Origin: Eublepharis macularius
Lineage: Eukaryota; Chordata; Lepidosauria; Squamata; Eublepharidae
Reading direction: 5' to 3'
DNA: 64,000 nt
Assembly (NCBI RefSeq): GCF_028583425.1
Contig: NC_072807.1
Location: forward strand, 36,399,001 to 36,463,000
Shown here: one piece after another, positions 53,100 to 63,559 of the stretch
Numbering within the stretch: the first letter of the stretch is position 1
Layout: every line of letters begins with the position of its first letter
The notes under the pieces: generated by a model
The model's input: the letters and a program-made list of their open reading frames with translations, nothing else
Databases searched by the model: none
What the model was told of the DNA's origin: nothing
Position numbers and translations under genes: made by a program

Positions 53100-56000
53100 G
53101 TAAGCATTCTTCATTCACATGTTCACGGGAATGATGGTATGGACATGCAAGATTATTTATCCAGCATGTGCAAAGGACGCCCAAGATGTTCAAGCCCCCG
53201 GGGCAGAAAAACACGCACGGTGCCTCTTCCTCAAGGTACCAAAAATACAGCAATGGCAACTCTGCCACCTTTAATTGTGCCCCATTCAAGCTGCCAGTCC
53301 CTGAAGTCACTTTCTATTTGCTTCAATAACAGCTGATGTTTTGGGGAGAGGCCGTGGCTGGGTGGGCAGAGCACATGTTTTGCATGTGGAAGGTCCCAGG
53401 CTGTGCTGAGCACCGGTTGGGTTCCCAAAAGCAAGACCTCGCATAGCAAGGCTTTGCCAAGCCCCTTTTGCTTGAGATCAGCCACCAGTTTTGGCAGAAT
53501 AACGCAGTTCTGGATTGGTATAAGGCAACGTCATATATTATCCATATGGCCGTTACTCTGTTTGAAGGCGTGAAAAAATAACGGGGGGTGCTTTCAGCCA
53601 AGTCTTATTTGGGGAGCCCACCCCCTTGCTCTCTGAGTTCACACTCTTGATCTTGGCAGTCCTAGATTATAGGAGATATCCAGTTAAGATTCCAGGTGGA
53701 CTGGCCCTATCCTGGCCTCTGAGTTTTTGACCACAAAACAGATTAGGACGATAAGGCACCAGCTATGGATGCCTTCAGTTAAAGCAAAGAACCAATGGGA
53801 TCTTTTCCAATGAATCCTGCAGCTGCACCAGATAGCCTCGGTTGAAATCAATGGGATCTTTGCCAGGGTCGGTTCTGACCAATAGATTGTGCAGGCGGCA
53901 GAATTCTAGGGGATGCAGGCTAGTAAGAAAAAAAGTCTTATAAAGGGGAATGCAGTGTGTGTTGCAATGCCAAGCCCTTTGGACAAGTGGGTCTGGAAAG
54001 AGGTGAACCTTTGTGGCTCAGCCTCCCCGATCTGGACTCCTTCTTGTTTGCTCTATTTGTGGGGATGGAAACACCCTGAAGGAAGGCGTGGCTGACAGCA
54101 AAATCATAATCTATTTCAGCCAGAAAAATAACTCCAGCTTCCCCTAGTACACTCCAATGAAGCAAGATGATTCAATTAGCAGAAGGACTAGTTTTTTAAA
54201 TAGAGTTCATCCAAGGCAAGTTGAATTAAGATATATCTGCTTGCCTGCTATGTGAATGGGGAATGAGACAACACACACACAAAATCAGATGAAATCTGGC
54301 AGGTATTTGATCAGGCACTTTTAACACAGGTGCTAAATGAAGAGGAATTATAAATTCAAGTGTTTTGTCCCAAGCTGGTTGTGAATTAGAAGAAATGCAC
54401 AAGAATATTTTATGGCCCCAAGTATACCCTATGTCAGTGATATGTGACTGGGTCACTACATGTGTGGAAATCTTGTTGGTCGCTAAGGTGCTACTGGACC
54501 CAAATCTTGCTCTTCTACCACAGACAAAAATGGCTATCCACCTGAAACTATCCACATAATTTTTTTAAGCCTTAAAAAGCAGTTGTGGATGGGCTGAATT
54601 TGATTGGGGAGGGATTATCCCATTTTCTTGCTTCCTCCCCAAGTCAACCCCCTGCAAGCGTCTATTAGTCTTTGCAATATAAGCGTGTCTCTCCCTCTTC
54701 CCCTTATTGGGAGTTAACAGCTGGGGACGAACATCAACTGAGAAAATGACATTTGGGGAGAAAGGGTTTGAGCCCCACCCACCATACCACAGCCCCCAAT
54801 CCTCCCTCGACTTTTTTTTTCAAAGTTAAAAAATGACAAGAGATAATCAGATCATAGATCTTTGATATTTTGGCACATGTGGCCAGTCTTCGACTTTGGG
54901 ACGAGAACTCCTCTGGATTCTGTGTCTCTGCGTCTCTTCATTCTGTCTCATGTGGAAGGAAATGTTGGAACGGGCAGGGTGAAGTCAGCGGGAGAAGAAA
55001 TGGCTTGCTAAGGCCAGCAGGGGGCTCCAGGCCACGCAGGGAAAGAGGTTTGCTGGCCAAAAGTTACCTGCCAGATACAGAGTCGATTGCTCCAAATTGA
55101 GGGATGGTCCAATTGTCACAGTCCACCAGTATTTGAAATGGCACTGTGGGTCAGAGCCAAGCTACAAGTGATGCCTGACACAGGTTGGACACTTGTCAGC
55201 TTCCCTCAAGTTTTGATGTTTTTTATACGATGTTTTAATGTTTTTATAATGTTTTTACTGTTTTTAATTTGTTGTCAAACCGCCCTGAGCCCATCTGACG
55301 GGGAGGGCGGTCTAAAAATGTACATAAATAAATAAATAAATAAATAGATGTCCTGGTCTTGCAGCTTGGCTCTCCATTTAATTGAAGTTTACAGAGTGGC
55401 AGTCTATGGGAGGAAGAACATGTGGTTGGGAGGGGATTGTAGGCGTTGGGCTCTTGCCAGGCACTCCTCTTCCCCTCTGCTGGGTGTGTGTGTGTGGGTT
55501 TCTGTAAACTTCAATTAAATGGAGAGCCAAGCTGTAAGACCAGGACACCTACATTTCCCATCAAAACTTGAGGGAAGCTGACAAGTGTCCAACCTGTGTC
55601 AGGCGTCACTTGTAGTTTGGCCCTCAGAAATCACACTATGATGCCTACATTTCCCATCAAAACTTGAGGGAAGCTGACAAGTGTCCAACCTGTGTCAGGC
55701 GTCACTTGTAGCTTGGCTCTAAGTGAGAGTTTGGAGCCTGTTTCCTGGGAATGGACTCAGAAGTGCTCAGAAGGGGCTGGAAAGTCTCCTGCCGCCTCTG
55801 GCCTTAGGACAGTTATAGATGGGTACTATTGTCGGTCTGCAGTAGAACAGCAGGATTTGAGTCCAGTGGCACCTTAGAGACCCACAAGATCTTCAGGATA
55901 CAAGCTGAAGAAGGGAGCTCTGACCCTCGAAAGCTTATACCCTGAAAATCTTGTGGGTCTGTAAGGTGCCACTGGATTCAAATCCTGCTGGCTTCACGAT

Positions 56001-59000
56001 GGTACCAGTGGAGGCCTTGCTGGTGTTGCTGAGGGCTCCAGGGTTCCCTCCTTGGCATCCTTCCTGTGGACCCTCATGGACAGCCTTAGGAGCAGAAGAC
56101 GGGTCTGCAATGAGAGGAAGGAATCGGCAGAAATGGCAGCTGCCTTGTCCGAAGATTTAAGTGCTGTTCACTCTTTGGAGCTGTGTGGTGGGATACAGCA
56201 CTGCGGATGGGAGACTATGGATATCTTAAACCCAGAACCTCCAAGCCTTATTCTGTGTACTAACTGCTTGGACCAATCTCCTTTGCATCACAGTTCACTT
56301 CTCAGGATGGATTCCAAACGGAAGCACATTTGCCTAGTGCTTTATGTGTAGTCAAAGCCTCTTCCAACTTATGGTGACCCTATGAAGGAAAGACCTCCAC
56401 AACATCCTATCATTAACAGACTTGCTCAGATCCTGCAAACTGGAGGACGCGGCTTCTTTTATTGAGTCAAGCCATCTCGTTTTAGGTCTTCCTCTTTTCC
56501 TACTGCCTTCCACTTTTCCTAGCATTATTGACTTTTCCAGAGAATCTTGTCTTCTCATAATGTGACCAAAGTACGATAGCCTCAGTTTTGTCATTTTAGC
56601 TTCGAGGGAGAATTCAGGCTTGAGTTGATCTCGAACCTGCTTTTTGGCCACATTTCAAATGAATCAACTTTCTCCCTGTCTACTTTCTTCAGTGTTCAGC
56701 TCTCACATACATACATAGTAATGGGGAATACCATAGTGTAAATTATCTTGATCTCAGACCCTGCCTTGATAGAAGGATCCATTAAAAAGTCCAATAAGAT
56801 CTAGCCCAAAGGTATAAAGCTGCTGGCCTCCAGAATGGGCTTTTTAGTCTCAGCAATTTCACTATACAACACTTTGCCAGCTTTTTAAATCCTGGTTCCT
56901 GGCTTGGTTGACCTTATTCCTTGCCTCTACCTTGGACTGCCTTGTGGATTCCTGAATTCTGGCCCACAGGGACTTATAAATCCACTGCTTATCCCCTTAG
57001 CTTGACTGTGGACTCTTCACCTTATCTCACCTGCCATCTATCTCTATACCTGAAGATGGAACTTAGATCCATAGGACCATGAACATATCCAAGAAGATTA
57101 GTTGCTCTAGAGTTCAGCTGATCTTCTATATCACAGTTCAAAGTTTTTCTCTAAGCTTTTGCCTAGCAAATAGCTAAAGATGCTTCTTCCTTTGACTGAC
57201 TACTAACGACAGCACAATTCTAAGCCAAGCCGCGGGGATTAGCAATTTGCTAGAGGACGCTTGCTTAACTAGGCATTGATAGTTTTGGATGCCTGGTGGC
57301 TACTGGAAATAGCTTGAGTGAAGGTTGGTGGAAATGTAGGAATGCAGCTACTGATAGAGACTGAAATATGAATTTTTGAAGTTGATTGGCAAGGAGTCTT
57401 GAGAAGGTGGGTCTGCTGGAGCAGTTTTAATGATAAGCACAGTATCTTGGGCGCCTGTTTCCTCACACAGAGGAAATGAAGCTGTATATTTGTAAATAAA
57501 TCCCATGACTCCAGAGCTCTCTCCTTACAAGGAAATTAATTACATGAAAGGCTGTCCTTGGAACTACCTGCCACTCTGGAGAGAAGATGGGATGTGAAAT
57601 ACTCGTGCATCCCAGCACCTGCTTTATAAGAAGGCTTCCTAATTCACCTAGCTATCCTGTGAATTTATGTCATGCTTTGCATTAACTCTTTCCTCTCCAC
57701 CCTTCCCTCATTACAGTGTGTTAATTAAGAACGTTTTTTGCCCCCGTGCAATTTTCCATCTCAATGAAATTGCTCAGTACAGCTTAGATGATTCATCTCC
57801 ATCTTTCACCAGGCCCAAACATTTTAATTCAATCGGAATTCAATTGCCTGAGCTCTGGCTGCTGCAAAAACCCAATAAAATTGACTTAGAGTTTGTCTGG
57901 TTGAATTGGCCACCCGTTGACAAAAAGACAAAACGTGGTCCTAGTGTTGACATTTCAGAGGGTTGGATCCTGGCTCTTGTACTGCTGCAAGACGCCCAGT
58001 GCAATTGTAGGCAGGTTTACTCAGAAGTAAGTCTCACTGTATTCATTTCCGGGGGTTTACTTCCATTTACTAAATAGAAAGAAATAAGCATGCATAGGTT
58101 TGTGTTGGTGGTAACAGCCACGAGCCAAATTTTGAGTCCAGTAGCACCTTAGAGACTAGCAGGATTTTTGGAGTGTGAGTTTTCGAGAGTCAGAGCTCCC
58201 TTCTTCAGATACGCCAGTGATGACATTTGGTAAATTTAGATTTGGTGAATTTAGAGAAGGAATTATCTTGCGGGGTTCTACAGGGAATAATCTTGGCTGT
58301 TTCCACACAGCTTACCTTTTGCTGGAACACAGTGTGTTCTCATGCAAATTTGCGCGATAACAGCGTGTTCTTGTGCAAAATCGCACGATAACAGCGTCTT
58401 CCTGGTGCGATTTTCGTGCCTGAAGATGCTGTGTTCCGGAAAAAGGTAAGCCATGTGGAAACGGCCCTTGTCTTCCATGTTATTCAACCTCTGTGTAAAG
58501 CCTTTAGGAGAATTATGTCGCAGCTACGGAGTGGGATGCCATCAATATACAGATGACACCCAAATCTATATCTCACTGTCCAAATTACCACAAGATGCAG
58601 TAGAAATCTTGGGTCACTTCCTGACAGCTGTGGTCAAATGACTGAAAGAGAACAAACTGAAATTTAACCCAGACAAGATGGATGTGATACTTGTTGGGAA
58701 GGCAGAGATCCTGAAGGTCATTGTACTCCACGCTTTCGATGGAGTTCGTCTGACCCTTGCAGACTCAGTTAAGAGCCTAGGGGTTATATTGGATCCAGTA
58801 CTACTACTAGAAAAGCAAGTTAAGGCAGCTGCAAAAAATGCTTTCTATGACCTGGCTATAACCTGGAAGATGGCCCTCTACCTGGACATGGCCAACCTGG
58901 CCACCTGGAACCATGCCATAGTAACACCAAGACTTGACTGCTGTAGTGCACTGTATGTAGGTCTCCCCTCTAAGTTAATCCAGAGACTCCAGTTGGTGCA

Positions 59001-61202
59001 GAACGCTGCAGTTTGGTTATTATCATGAGTTAGGAGGAGCATGAATATCACTCCCATTCTGCAGTCACTCCACCGGCTACCTGTCAGTTACTGGGATCAA
59101 TTCAAGGCAGACAAAGAAAGGTCTTCACAGTTTTGGTCCGGCATCCCTACGGGACCACCTCTTTTCCTATGTTCCTCCATGGCAGCTTCGCTCATCTGGA
59201 GACTGGGTCTAGATAGTCCAACAATGCTGCGAGTTTTGATTACCTTCCACTCGTAGGCATGTACTCTCCCGTTAAGTAACGGCTTCGCTGTTTTTCTGAG
59301 CCTCTATAATTACAAGGCAGATTTACACTTTCGGGGGAAACGGCAGACTTGACCCTCTGGCTCTTATTTCGCTTTATACAGTTTCAGACAATGCGGCATC
59401 ACCAGTAGCGGCTCCCTAGAACCCCTCTCATTGTGTGTCTGTAACCTTATTCGGCTACACAATATGCCTGAGGAGAAGAGCCCCCCCCTCTCACTCTGTA
59501 GGCAGGGAAGGAAGAGACCTTAATAATTGATGTCCAAGTTAGACTCACGATAAGGGTGTCTTGAAACCCAAACCAATCCAATCCAATCTACCAAGGTAGT
59601 TTGTTTTTTAAAAATTCCGGCTGTCAACGAATTTTTTTAGCTGCTCCCATCTCCTTGCCTTTGAACCGATTAACTGGAGAGCCAGTGTGTTGTAGTGGTT
59701 AGAGTACTGGACTGGTGATATCTGCATTTGAATCTCTTCTGAACCATGAACCATTGGATGGGTGAGCTTGGGGTTCATTCTAACCAACCTTTCAGGGTCG
59801 TTGTGAGATTAAATGTGGTGGGGGGAGGATGTGGAGCCGTAAATGCTGATCTGAGATCCTTGGTGGAAAAGCAGGACAAAAATGTGATTAGTGGGTTAGT
59901 CAGGGCTCATTTCGAGGGGGAACGCACAGGAACGCAGTTCTGGCAGTTCCCCAAAGAGGTCACATGTCAGGTGGCCCCGCCCACCTGACTCTCAGCCATT
60001 TTGGGCCTGTTTCGGCCTGGATTGGGGCCAAAACAGCCCAGATTGGGCCTCTGACAGGTGGTGGATCACTCTCCTGTTCAGCAGCGGCCTGATCCTGACC
60101 ATTTTAGGCCCCTTTTCGGCCATTTTGGGCCCAATTTCAGATTGAGTCCAAAACAGCCAGGATAGGTGATATCAGGAGGTGTGGCATATGCAAATCAGTT
60201 ATGCTAATGATACATTTCCGGTGATGGCAAGGGGTGTGGCATATGCTAATGAGTTATGCTAATGAGCGATGTTAATGAGTTCCTCCAGCTCTTTTTCTAC
60301 GAAATGACCCCTGGGGTTAGTCAATTGTTTCATTAACAACACATGCTAAAGGTTAACAGTATGGATTTGCTCAAGGTCATTCAATGGGCTTCACAGTTGA
60401 GTGAAATCAAAAAGAGTCTAAGTAGCACCTTTAAGACTAACCAATTTTATCTCTTTTTGATTTTGCTACTACAGACTAACACGGCTAACTCCTCTGGACA
60501 GTTGAGTGAGGAGATTTGAAAACAGATCTTATTTATTTATTTACATTATTTACAGTCTGCCTTTCTCACTGCTATTCAAGGAGTATTATACAATGGGAGT
60601 CAGAACAGTCAATTTCCAAGACATTTCACTAAACAATGTAATAGGTTAAACACTCAAATGGTACTATACTAGAGATGGGCACAAACTGGGGAAAAAACGT
60701 GCAGTTCGTGGTTTGTTGTGTTTCATGAACCACAAACTTTCACGAACTTTCCCCGGTTCGCGAACTGGTTCATTTGGTTCGTCAAAACATTACTTCTGGG
60801 TCAGCAGAAGGTATGCAGAAAGCCCATCCTCCCCATTGCCTAGGAAACTGATTGATTGGCACCAAGTTGTCTTCAGTGATGAACTGAAAAATGAACCAAA
60901 CGAACCAGCCTAAATTTCGTGGCAGCTCATCAGAAATGGGCTCTGACAAACCACCAGTTCATGAACCACGAATCGCCCTGGATCATGCTGAACTATGGTT
61001 CGTATTTCGGTTCGTGCCCATCTCTGTACTATACTACTCTGGCTATCATTCTTCTTTTCATCGCTATATGTTTTGGAGGCGTGGAAATGCTCATATGAAT
61101 AGGAAGAATGCCATGCTCTTCAGTAAAAAAGTTCTTTCATGTTCTCCTGTCTTTTGTTCTGTTGCAGGACTGCACCTTCTTCACACGAAAGGAGATCCTT
61201 CG
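53049..61202 (+). CDS. CIB2: CIB2, calcium- and integrin-binding family member 2 (5-prime part; first two coding exons)
   Basis: EF-hand protein that in vertebrates binds Ca/Mg and integrin tails and works in the hair-cell mechanotransduction complex and in photoreceptors. Exon 53049-53099 encodes MGNKQTIFTDEQLDAYQ, almost identical to mammalian CIB2, including the N-terminal Gly-2 used for myristoylation. Exon 61168-61202 encodes DCTFFTRKEIL plus two bases and joins in phase. The remaining exons, with the EF-hands, lie beyond the right edge. The gene is head to head with IDH3A, about 7.6 kb between start codons, as in mammals. The large first intron (8.1 kb) is filled with BovB, L2, SINE and DNA-transposon copies. 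Confidence 0.9.
54460..54560. repeat. Old relative of the ribozyme-like retroposon, partial
   Basis: TTGTTGGTCGCTAAGGTGCT and ACTGGACCCAAATCTTGCTC match the right-arm end at low identity. Confidence 0.45.
55014..55025 (+). promoter_or_regulatory. Candidate CTCF site
   Basis: CCAGCAGGGGGC matches the core of the CTCF consensus and lies in non-repetitive sequence of the first CIB2 intron, about 2 kb from its start. Confidence 0.35.
55153..55621. mobile_element. About 470-bp palindromic MITE, interrupted by a LINE/SINE 3-prime tail
   Basis: Outer arms AGCCAAGCTACAAGTGATGC / GGCGTCACTTGTAGTTTGG, then ACACAGGTTGGACACTTGTC and complement, then CATTTAATTGAAGTTTACAG and complement form a near-complete palindrome. 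The left arm is broken after TCAAGTTTTGATG by about 130 bp ending in CCGCCCTGAGCCCATCTGAC and (TAAA)n. A half copy follows at 55640-55722. Confidence 0.8.
55640..55722 (+). repeat. Right half of the same palindromic MITE
   Basis: GATGCCTACATTTCCCATCA to CGTCACTTGTAGCTTGGCTC repeats the right arm of 55153-55621 almost exactly. It suggests a local duplication or a second truncated copy. Confidence 0.7.
55855..55995. repeat. Palindromic hammerhead-like retroposon, distinct subfamily
   Basis: GAGTCCAGTGGCACCTTAGA left and AAGGTGCCACTGGATTCAAA right arms; core CTGAAGAAGGGAGCTCTGAC then CCTCGAAAGCTTATACCCTG, i.e. CTGANGA with N = A and GAAA kept. Confidence 0.7.
56345..56790 (-). repeat. BovB/RTE LINE, C-terminal end of ORF2, reverse
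   Basis: Minus-strand frame reads KLRLSYFGHIMRRQDSLEKS, MLGKVEGSRKRGRPKTRWLD and LSKSVNDRMLWRSFLHRV, very close to the copy at 8268-8775. CIB2 intron 1. Confidence 0.85.
58133..58212 (-). repeat. Single arm of the hammerhead-like retroposon, old
   Basis: Minus strand reads CTGAAGAAGGGAGCTCTGAC, TCTCGAAAACTC, then AAGGTGCTACTGGACTC. CTGANGA and GAAA are kept. Confidence 0.6.
58215..59265 (+). repeat. L2-like LINE reverse-transcriptase fragment
   Basis: GVLQGIIL (split by a MITE) continues as MLFNLCVKPLGELCRSYGV, HQYTDDTQIYIS (YTDD catalytic motif), LKFNPDKMDVILVGKAEI, VKSLGVILDPVLLLEKQVKA and RLDCCSALYVGLPSKLIQRL. This is the palm-to-thumb part of an L2/CR1-group reverse transcriptase. A few stops interrupt the frame. 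Confidence 0.8.
58295..58466. mobile_element. Palindromic MITE inserted in the L2 reverse transcriptase
   Basis: Ends GGCTGTTTCCACACAGCTTA and TAAGCCATGTGGAAACGGCC; inner AAATTTGCGCGATAACAGCG and inverted relatives. Same superfamily as 21466-21655 (GGCTTACC / GGTAAGCC). Confidence 0.8.
59676..59890 (+). repeat. tRNA-derived SINE
   Basis: GTGTGTTGTAGTGGTTAGAG, TTTGAATCTCTTCTGAACCA and the TCAGGGTCGTTGTGAGATTA tail. Confidence 0.65.
59901..60313 (-). mobile_element. hAT-like MITE, CAGGGSTCATTTC family, perfect 8-bp duplication
   Basis: 413 bp, ends CAGGGCTCATTTCGAGGGG and CTACGAAATGACCCCTG; GGGTTAGT flanks it at 59893-59900 and 60314-60321. Reverse of the copies at 24104 and 63560. Confidence 0.92.
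60409..60500 (+). repeat. Truncated hammerhead-like retroposon lacking the core
   Basis: TCAAAAAGAGTCTAAGTAGC, ACTAACCAATTTTAT is joined straight to CTCTTTTTGATTTTGCTACT and ACACGGCTAACTCCTCTGGA. The core and most of the right arm are missing. Confidence 0.7.
60670..61026 (+). mobile_element. hAT-like MITE, TAGAGATGGGCAC family, perfect 8-bp duplication
   Basis: TACTATAC flanks it at 60662-60669 and 61027-61034. Ends TAGAGATGGGCACAAAC and GTTCGTGCCCATCTCTG. It ends 141 bp before CIB2 exon 2. Confidence 0.92.
61168..61202 (+). CDS. CIB2: CIB2 coding exon 2 (residues 18-29, 35 bp)
   Basis: Begins after CTGTTGCAG and ends before GTAAGC. Reads DCTFFTRKEIL and the first two bases of an Arg codon, matching the DCTFF(N/T)(K/R)K(D/E)IL stretch of CIB2. 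Very short, but phase and both splice sites fit. Confidence 0.9.
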
Positions 61203-62080
61203 GTAAGCAGACTGCATTCTGCCCTGCTCTGATAAGCTGTAGAGGATGAGTTAAACGTTACTTGATTGTCAGGGGTGGACTGGGGTGTTAAAACTTTACA
61301 GGGGCAAGCTGAACCAACTCTACGGTGTTGGGACAGTTTGCCTTGGACAATGGTGGCCATGGGTGTACTCAGTCACCATCCATTGTTATTTTTGCTAGGG
61401 CCCAGATCTGAGCCAATCGGCCCCTGTGGTGTTGCTTGTTCATGGCTGCCACTACCTCCCCCCCCGAACTTTCCCTTGCAGCTTCTTCCCCTTGCAAGGA
61501 ATTAAAAAAGCACACATTCTTCTAGAATTAGAGGACATGCTGAACTCTGCTATCCAGTGAGAGGAAAAAGAAGCAAGATATTTTAATGATAAGATAATTC
61601 TAATACTTCCTGTTCTTCTTGTGAAGTTCCTGGCATTGGCTGTAAGAAACAGAGACCTGGACTAGATATTTCTTTGGCCTGAGCCTACAGAGTTCTTCTG
61701 TGTCTAGTGTCCACCCTCTCGAGGAATTTCTCCGTTTCCATTTTTGCCCAAACAGAGCAGCCACTTCTCTGTTCAGTGTTCCTTAAAGGTAAAATAAAAA
61801 CGAACGATAATTTCCTGTCCCATCAAGGCTACAGGACTTTCAGTTCTGCGGAAGAGAGATATCTGGGGAAGAACAGAATGTGTCAGGCAGGCAACAGAGG
61901 GTGGAATGGAGGGAATTAAGCTGATGGATGTGGACTTTTTTTTTTGCAGTGGTTCATTGGTGTTCTTTCATGCTCACCCTTCCACACAAGTAGCTCTTGT
62001 ATGAAAATCCAGCATTTTGTGCCTTCTGGGGATAACATATCTGCTCAGGGCCCAATGGATCCTCCTATTTCATATGACCA
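61203..62080 (+). other. CIB2: CIB2 intron 2, no further exon recognised
   Basis: I searched for the LHSRFYELAPN segment that should follow exon 2 and did not find it before the window ends; from 62089 on the sequence is mostly repeats. Confidence 0.4.
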
Positions 62081-62088
62081 GGACTTTT

Positions 62089-62338
62089 TTTCTTGGAAAA
62101 GTGGTGGTGGAACTCAGTGGGTTGCCCTCAGAGAAAATGGTCACATGGACGGTGGCCCCGCCCCCTGATCTCCAGACAGAGGGGAGTTTAGATTGCTCTC
62201 CGCGCCGCTGAGCGGTGCGGAGGGCCATCTCAACTCCCCTCTGTCTGGAGATCAGGGGGCGGGGCCACCGTCCATGTGACCATTTTCAAGAGATTCCGGA
62301 ACTCCGTTCTACCGCGTTCCTGCTGAAAAAAAGCCCTG
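62089..62338 (+). mobile_element. hAT-like MITE, CAGGGCTTTTTTTC family, perfect 8-bp duplication
   Basis: 250 bp; CATATGAC flanks it at 62081-62088 and 62339-62346. Long inner arms around CCGCGCCGCTGAGCGG with GATCTCCAGACAGAGGGG on each side. Confidence 0.92.
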
Positions 62339-62354
62339 CATATGACACACTGAG

Positions 62355-62475
62355 AAGGTTTGATTCTCCTCCACTTGAAGCCAGCTGAGTGACCTTGGGT
62401 CAGTCAGTCACAGCTTCTCAGAGCTCTCTCAGCCCCACCCACCTCACAGGGTGATTGTTGTTTGTGCAGTAAAAA
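62355..62475 (+). repeat. 5-prime-truncated SINE
   Basis: Shares TCCTCCACTTGAAGCCAGCT and CCCACCCACCTCACAGGGTG with the full copy at 62872. Confidence 0.6.
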
Positions 62476-62871
62476 TGACTGAGGTCATGACAGAGTTGGC
62501 TCTGCCAGCCTTGTCTTATCACGTCTAATTTATTTCAGGGCAATCTGCCTGTCTTGTGTCTTGTTTTGAAACGAATGTGAAGAAAAATAGGAGGGAACAT
62601 GACGGATGCTCTTCTACAGCAAAACTATAGTGTGATCTAATATTCCATTAGATAATAGATAGAGATGAAAAACAGACACTCTCCAGTCCAACCATTTGCG
62701 CACAGATGCAAAGGAGTATATGAAAAGCATCCACGTGACATGACTGCAGGAAACACACAGACTTCAGATTTTGTCAGAGAATATTTCTTTCTTGCTACCA
62801 CATTCTCTGGAAGTCTGACGGACAGGTATTATTTTTAATATTTGGGGATGGGTGGAAGTCATATCCTACAT

Positions 62872-63152
62872 GAGCCAGTTTGGTGTAGTGGTTAAGAGCG
62901 TGGGACTCTAATCTGGAGAACCGGGTTTGATTCCCCACTCCTCCACTTGAAGCCAGCTGGGTGACCTTGGGTCAGTCACAGCTCTCTCAGAGCTCTCTCA
63001 GCCCCACCCACCTCACAGGGTGATTGTAGTTGTGGGGATAATAATAACACACTTTGTAAACTGCTCTGAGTGGACATTAAGTTGTCCTGAAGGGCGGTAT
63101 ATAAATCGAATGTTATTATTATCATTATTATTATCATTATTATTATTATTAT
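62872..63152 (+). repeat. Full-length tRNA-derived SINE with (TTA)n tail
   Basis: GAGCCAGTTTGGTGTAGTGG (A box side), ACCGGGTTTGATTCCCCACT (B box), GGGCGGTATATAAATCGAAT end and a (TTATTA)n tail. The best-preserved SINE head in the window. Confidence 0.8.
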
Positions 63153-63350
63153 ACATGTGAACACATGAAGCTGCCTTATATTGAGCCAGACTGTTGCTCT
63201 ATCACGGCCAGTCTTGTCTGTTCTGACAGGCAGCAGTTTTTTCACGTCTCTACCAAACCATTTAAATGAAGACCCTGGGGATCGAACCTGGCATCTTCTG
63301 CATCCAAAGCAGATGCTCTTCCACTGAGCCACAGCCCCATCCTGCTCTTC
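63153..63350 (-). repeat. tRNA-derived SINE, second family, reverse
   Basis: Minus strand begins GGGGCTGTGGCTCAGTGGAA, GAGCATCTGCTTTGGATGCA and later CAGGTTCGATCCC, a clear tRNA-like head, then AGGCAGCTTCATGTG at the end. Confidence 0.8.
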
Positions 63351-63559
63351 TATGAAAAACAGCATGCAAAGCCTTGCATTACAAGAACGGACACACAAGT
63401 TAATGCAACCAGCTAGCCCTGGTTGTTCTTATAAATGGTCTCTTTCTATTAGTTAACTCGGGTGGGAGGAGGCTGTCGCAGTGTTTCTGCTTTTGGGCTT
63501 CCTAGAGGCAGCTGGTTGGTCATTGTGTGAACAGAGTGGTGGACTAGATGGGCCTTTGG

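Noticed and set aside
63153-63350. tRNA gene
   Set aside because: The tRNA-like head is joined to a SINE body and lacks a full cloverleaf; it is a SINE promoter.
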